DNA of 9,859 nucleotides from Cytophagales bacterium (GTDB lineage: Bacteria > Bacteroidota > Bacteroidia > Cytophagales > Cyclobacteriaceae), in contig DPLR01000110.1 of NCBI GenBank assembly GCA_003541895.1, forward strand, positions 1 to 9,859, read 5' to 3'. Below, piece by piece: positions 6,833-9,859 of this stretch. The translations under genes and the position numbers were made by a program. Within the stretch, counting starts at the first letter, position 1. Each line of letters opens with the position of its first letter. Under the pieces are notes generated by a model. It had not been told where the DNA came from and made no database searches. It saw nothing but the letters and a program-made list of their open reading frames with translations.

Positions 6833-7591
6833 CTACGCTGCCTTCTTCTGAAAGAATCGAATCGCTTGAATAAAAAATACAACGGCCAATGCAGCCATCC
6901 CAAGTAAAGCGCTGTTGGCGATTACACTCAAACCATTCTCAATAGACTTAGAATAGATTCCGAACAGCGACCAAAGAGTTACCAAACTAAATGCTAGCTC
7001 GCGGTAACGCAATACAATCCACATGCTGAGCACACAAGCTACGGCAAGCATCACAACCGTCCATGCAGCAGGACTTAACATCTGACCGTTCCAATCTAAG
7101 TGAACCAACCAAGCTGCGATATTAGCTATGGTAGCTACACATATCCATGACAAGTAAACGGTAAATGGAAGTCGGATTAAAAAATAATGGCCACGTGAAA
7201 AACTTTGTTTGCGAAGGATCAAAAAAATTGTGACGAGACAGAACAACAAACTCAGCATCAAGAAAACTGAAACAGCCGGAAATAAAAAATGCCAAGCCAA
7301 TATCCAAGAACTATTGATCAAGCACGACAACACAAACCACGTTGTTAAAGATTTAAAATAAGATTCATGCTTTATAACACTTTGTGCAACAACAAAAATG
7401 GCTAACAGCAAATAGATCGCGCCCCAAATTGAAAATGTAAAGCCTGCTGGAGTAAATAAACTTGGATAAAAAGCAGAAACTTGAGCCGTTGTCAATCCAT
7501 TGATCGGTAAAATATTGGCCAGAGCGTTAACCGTTACCATTACGAGAAATGCAGCTATATTGAGGTAAGGCCGAAGCAAACTTAGTTTCAT
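6833..7591 (-). CDS. TspO/MBR-related tryptophan-rich multi-pass membrane protein
   Basis: Hydrophobic integral membrane protein of 252 residues with ten tryptophans. By eye there are about seven or eight membrane segments, near residues 9-28, 48-70, 84-104, 106-126, 138-162, 174-194, 198-213 and 222-246. Residues 42-60 (YPSLFTPAGFTFSIWGAIY) match the TspO pattern of P-x-F-x(3)-W-x(3)-Y. CLINSSWILAW resembles the third TspO helix, and LPFTVYLSWICVATIANIAAW the fifth, with its P, W, A and N positions. The first five segments therefore look like a TspO domain, and about 80 residues with further membrane segments follow. TspO proteins bind porphyrins and sterols, but the ligand and role of this longer group are not established, and I assign none. 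It faces the sugar operon tail to tail and has no evident functional link to it. The ATG at 7589-7591 is followed directly by a plausible first helix. Confidence 0.72.
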   Translation of the reverse strand: MKLSLLRPYLNIAAFLVMVTVNALANILPINGLTTAQVSAFYPSLFTPAGFTFSIWGAIYLLLAIFVVAQSVIKHESYFKSLTTWFVLSCLINSSWILAWHFLFPAVSVFLMLSLLFCLVTIFLILRKQSFSRGHYFLIRLPFTVYLSWICVATIANIAAWLVHLDWNGQMLSPAAWTVVMLAVACVLSMWIVLRYRELAFSLVTLWSLFGIYSKSIENGLSVIANSALLGMAALAVVFFIQAIRFFQKKAA

Positions 7592-7699
7592 GATTTAAAT
7601 AACAGATTTAACTTTCAAATGTTCAACTACCATTCAAATAACCTCGGCTTGTTTGATCCGGTGCCGATTAATATTTTTATTGAAACAAACCTTTTGTCT
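7592..7699. promoter_or_regulatory. Divergent intergenic region with possible prolyl oligopeptidase promoter
   Basis: This 108-base AT-rich region lies between the starts of the minus-strand TspO-like gene and the plus-strand peptidase gene, so it should hold promoters for both. On the plus strand, TTTG at 7652-7655 followed after 16 bases by TATTTTTA (7672-7679) loosely resembles the Bacteroidota promoter form (TTTG, about 17-23 bases, TAnnTTTG). It would place transcription start about 15 bases before the ATG at 7700. The last base of the -7 element mismatches and the spacing is slightly short. No convincing minus-strand promoter was found. No Shine-Dalgarno sequence precedes either gene. 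The plus-strand reading frame is open back to an ATG at 7619, but the peptide it would add is not family-like. Confidence 0.3.
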
Positions 7700-9829
7700 A
7701 TGAAATACTTCGCCCAGCTGATTTTGGCTGCACTGATGGTTGCTTGCAACTCGTCATCGCCCAAACTTGATCAAAAATATCCAATTACAAAAAAAGGAGA
7801 AGTGATCGATTCGCTTTTTGGTGTTCCAGTGGCCGATCCTTATCGTTGGTTAGAAAACGATACCACCGCAGAGACTGCCGATTGGGTGAAGAATCAAAAT
7901 GAATTAACCTTCGGCTTCCTGAAAAAAATTCCTTACCGCGATGCTATCAAGAAAAGATTGGAAGAAGTTTACAACTACGAAAGGCTTAGTGCTCCGTTCA
8001 AAGAAGGAGACTATTATTACTTCTATAAAAACGATGGCCTTCAAAATCATAGCGTTCTCTATCGGAAAAAGAAAATCGATGGAGACGCTGAAGTCTTTCT
8101 CGATCCGAATACTTTTTCAAAAGACGGCACCACACGCTTGGCAGGCGTTTCATTCACCAAAGACGGAAGCAAAGTTTCATTTCAAATTTCGAAGGGCGGA
8201 GCGGATTGGACTGAAGCTATTGTCATCAATGCATCTGATAAAAAACTTTTAGAAGACACTCTTCGCGATATCAAGTTTAGCGGAATTGCCTGGCGAGGCA
8301 ATGATGGATTTTACTTTAGCACCTACGAAAAACCAAAAGGAAGTCAGCTCTCAGCCAAAACTCAAAATCATAAATTATATTACCATCAAGTTGGAACACC
8401 TCGAAACCAGGACAAACTTATTTTCGGTGATGACAAAAATCCGCGCAGGTATGTTGGTGGTTATCTCACTGAAGACGAACGATTTTTAGTGGTGACTGCT
8501 GCCAACAGCACAACGGGCAACGAATTGTACATTCAAGATTTAAAAAATCCATCGGCCAAACTCATCAACATCGTTATCAACTTCGACAATAATCACGGCA
8601 TTATTGCAAACGAAGGAGATCGCTTGATTATTGAAACAAATTTGAACGCCCCTAACAACCGGATCGTTGAGACTAGTCTGGCAAAACCAACTCCTGAAAA
8701 TTGGAAAGATATTATTCCTGAATCGGAGAATGTTTTGAACAGCAGCACGGGTGGCGGGAAAATTTTTGCCAACTATTTAGTCGATGTTAAAACCCAAGTG
8801 AAACAATTCGACCTAAAAGGAAAATTGGAACGTGAAATAGAATTGCCCGGCATTGGCACAGCCAACGGTTTTGGTGGGAAACAAAAAGAGAAAGAACTGT
8901 ATTACTCGTTCACTTCATTTACCTATCCGCCTACCATTTTCAAATACGATATCGCAAGCGGGAAATCATCGCTGTATGAAAAACCAAAAGTGGATTTCAA
9001 GCCTGAAGACTATGAGACAAAACAGGTTTTTTACAAAAGCAAAGACAGCACAAAAATTCCCATGTTCATCACTTACAAAAAAGGACTTGAGTTGAACGGG
9101 AAAAATCCAACACTGCTTTACGCCTACGGAGGTTTCAACATCAGTTTGACGCCCAGCTTCAGCACGTCTAGAATTGTGTGGCTGGAAAACGGAGGTGTGT
9201 TTGCTCAACCTAATCTGCGCGGTGGTGGCGAGTATGGAGAAAAGTGGCACTTGGCCGGCACAAAAATGAACAAGCAAAATGTGTTTGATGATTTCATCGC
9301 GGCTGGTGAATATCTGATCAAAGAAAAATATACTTCAAGCAATTACCTTGCTATTCAAGGTGGCTCAAATGGCGGACTTCTGGTTGGCGCAACGATGACA
9401 CAACGGCCCGATTTAATGCGCGTAGCCTTGCCTGCCGTTGGAGTAATGGACATGTTGCGGTATCACAAATTCACGGCCGGTGCAGGTTGGGCTTATGATT
9501 ATGGAACTGCCGATGACTCGAAAGAAATGTTTGAGTACCTCAAAAAATATTCACCTGTTCACGCACTGAAACCCGGAACATCTTATCCGGCAACTTTAGT
9601 TACCACGGCAGATCATGACGACCGCGTGGTACCAGCGCACTCGTTCAAATTTGCCGCTACATTGCAAGAAGATCAGCAGGGAGATGCACCGGTTTTAATT
9701 CGCATTGATACAAAATCAGGTCACGGCTCTTCCAATCTTTCAAAAGCTCTTGACGTTACTGCCGATCAATATGCATATGTGTGGTACAATATGGGCGTGC
9801 TACCTCCGCTGGCGAAGAAGGGAATGTGA
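7700..9829 (+). CDS. Prolyl oligopeptidase, family S9A, predicted lipoprotein
   Basis: Serine peptidase of 709 residues cleaving short peptides after proline. The N terminus is a lipoprotein signal peptide (Lys2, hydrophobic residues 4-14, ALMVAC with lipidated Cys16). The mature part starts with a typical S9A segment (ADPYRWLEND, residues 45-54), followed by the beta-propeller domain (roughly residues 80-430) and the alpha/beta-hydrolase domain (roughly 450-709). The triad is complete: Ser556 in QGGSNGG, Asp640 in TADHDDRVVP with substrate-binding Arg642, and His675 in SGHGSS, closely matching porcine Ser554, Asp641 and His680. NLRGGGEYGEKWH is also present. A start at 7700 is preferred over the in-frame ATG at 7619 because it opens directly on the signal peptide. 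The residues after Cys16 (NSSSPK) lack an acidic surface-export signal, so a periplasm-facing anchor is likelier than surface display. It is probably monocistronic. Confidence 0.93.
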   Translation: MKYFAQLILAALMVACNSSSPKLDQKYPITKKGEVIDSLFGVPVADPYRWLENDTTAETADWVKNQNELTFGFLKKIPYRDAIKKRLEEVYNYERLSAPFKEGDYYYFYKNDGLQNHSVLYRKKKIDGDAEVFLDPNTFSKDGTTRLAGVSFTKDGSKVSFQISKGGADWTEAIVINASDKKLLEDTLRDIKFSGIAWRGNDGFYFSTYEKPKGSQLSAKTQNHKLYYHQVGTPRNQDKLIFGDDKNPRRYVGGYLTEDERFLVVTAANSTTGNELYIQDLKNPSAKLINIVINFDNNHGIIANEGDRLIIETNLNAPNNRIVETSLAKPTPENWKDIIPESENVLNSSTGGGKIFANYLVDVKTQVKQFDLKGKLEREIELPGIGTANGFGGKQKEKELYYSFTSFTYPPTIFKYDIASGKSSLYEKPKVDFKPEDYETKQVFYKSKDSTKIPMFITYKKGLELNGKNPTLLYAYGGFNISLTPSFSTSRIVWLENGGVFAQPNLRGGGEYGEKWHLAGTKMNKQNVFDDFIAAGEYLIKEKYTSSNYLAIQGGSNGGLLVGATMTQRPDLMRVALPAVGVMDMLRYHKFTAGAGWAYDYGTADDSKEMFEYLKKYSPVHALKPGTSYPATLVTTADHDDRVVPAHSFKFAATLQEDQQGDAPVLIRIDTKSGHGSSNLSKALDVTADQYAYVWYNMGVLPPLAKKGM

Positions 9830-9834
9830 TACCT

Positions 9835-9859
9835 AAAGTAAAAAGTTGAAAGTAAAAAG
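9835..9859 (+). repeat. 11-base A-rich direct repeat after the peptidase gene
   Basis: The 11-mer AAAGTAAAAAG occurs at 9835-9845 and again at 9849-9859, separated by TTG, giving a 14-base period immediately downstream of the peptidase stop. The window ends inside this pattern, so it may be the edge of a longer low-complexity tandem array or simply chance in an A-rich spacer. No terminator hairpin can be seen in the 30 bases available after the stop codon. Confidence 0.45.

Noticed and set aside
6843..6856. Small inverted repeat TTCTT-CTGA-AAGAA after rmlB as an operon terminator
   Set aside because: The stem is only five AT-rich pairs, there is no following T tract on the plus strand, and it lies within the opposing coding sequence.
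8966..9277. 103-residue minus-strand open frame inside the peptidase gene
   Set aside because: Antisense shadow; the plus-strand sequence encodes the conserved hydrolase domain region.
1..9859. CRISPR array, tRNA or rRNA, insertion sequence, phage or defence genes
   Set aside because: No spaced repeats, RNA-gene signatures, transposase motifs or terminal inverted repeats were seen; almost all of the window is explained by intact metabolic genes.

Overview
The window looks like a chromosomal fragment of a Bacteroidota bacterium, probably from the Cytophagales side of the phylum. This rests on the style of the encoded proteins, AT-leaning DNA, A-rich start regions with no visible Shine-Dalgarno sequences, and a lipoprotein-type prolyl oligopeptidase. 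The assignment is inferred from protein character; no marker gene is present.

Positions 1-6831 form one dense plus-strand operon of eight genes for nucleotide-sugar synthesis. Its beginning lies outside the window. In order: the C-terminal part of a TviB/WbpO-type UDP-N-acetylhexosamine 6-dehydrogenase; a GalE-type UDP-hexose 4-epimerase; a WbpE-type PLP aminotransferase; a WbpD-type left-handed beta-helix acetyltransferase; a WbpB/WlbA-type 3-dehydrogenase; then RmlA, RmlC and RmlB. Five of the seven junctions are 4-base ATGA stop/start overlaps, one is an 8-base overlap, and one is a 3-base gap.

The first group can convert UDP-GlcNAc to a UDP-2,3-diacetamido-2,3-dideoxy-hexuronic acid: C6 oxidation, C3 oxidation, C3 transamination, then N-acetylation. 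The epimerase could supply galacto-configured forms. The second group makes dTDP-4-keto-L-rhamnose from glucose-1-phosphate and dTTP. RmlD, a WbpI-type 2-epimerase, glycosyltransferases, flippase and polymerase are all absent, so the window is a precursor-supply part of a larger O-antigen, capsule or exopolysaccharide locus continuing upstream.

A minus-strand gene (6833-7591) meets the operon tail to tail with one base between stop codons. It encodes a multi-pass membrane protein of the tryptophan-rich TspO/MBR-related group with extra C-terminal membrane segments. A 108-base divergent intergenic region (7592-7699) separates it from a plus-strand S9A prolyl oligopeptidase (7700-9829) with a lipoprotein signal peptide and a complete Ser-Asp-His triad. 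The last 30 bases are non-coding and contain an 11-base direct repeat.

I saw no rRNA, tRNA, CRISPR, insertion sequence or phage gene. Nothing here looks like a wholly new system. The points most worth checking are the substrate preference of the epimerase, the mixed dehydrogenase/WbpB-E-D pairing, and the architecture of the TspO-like protein.
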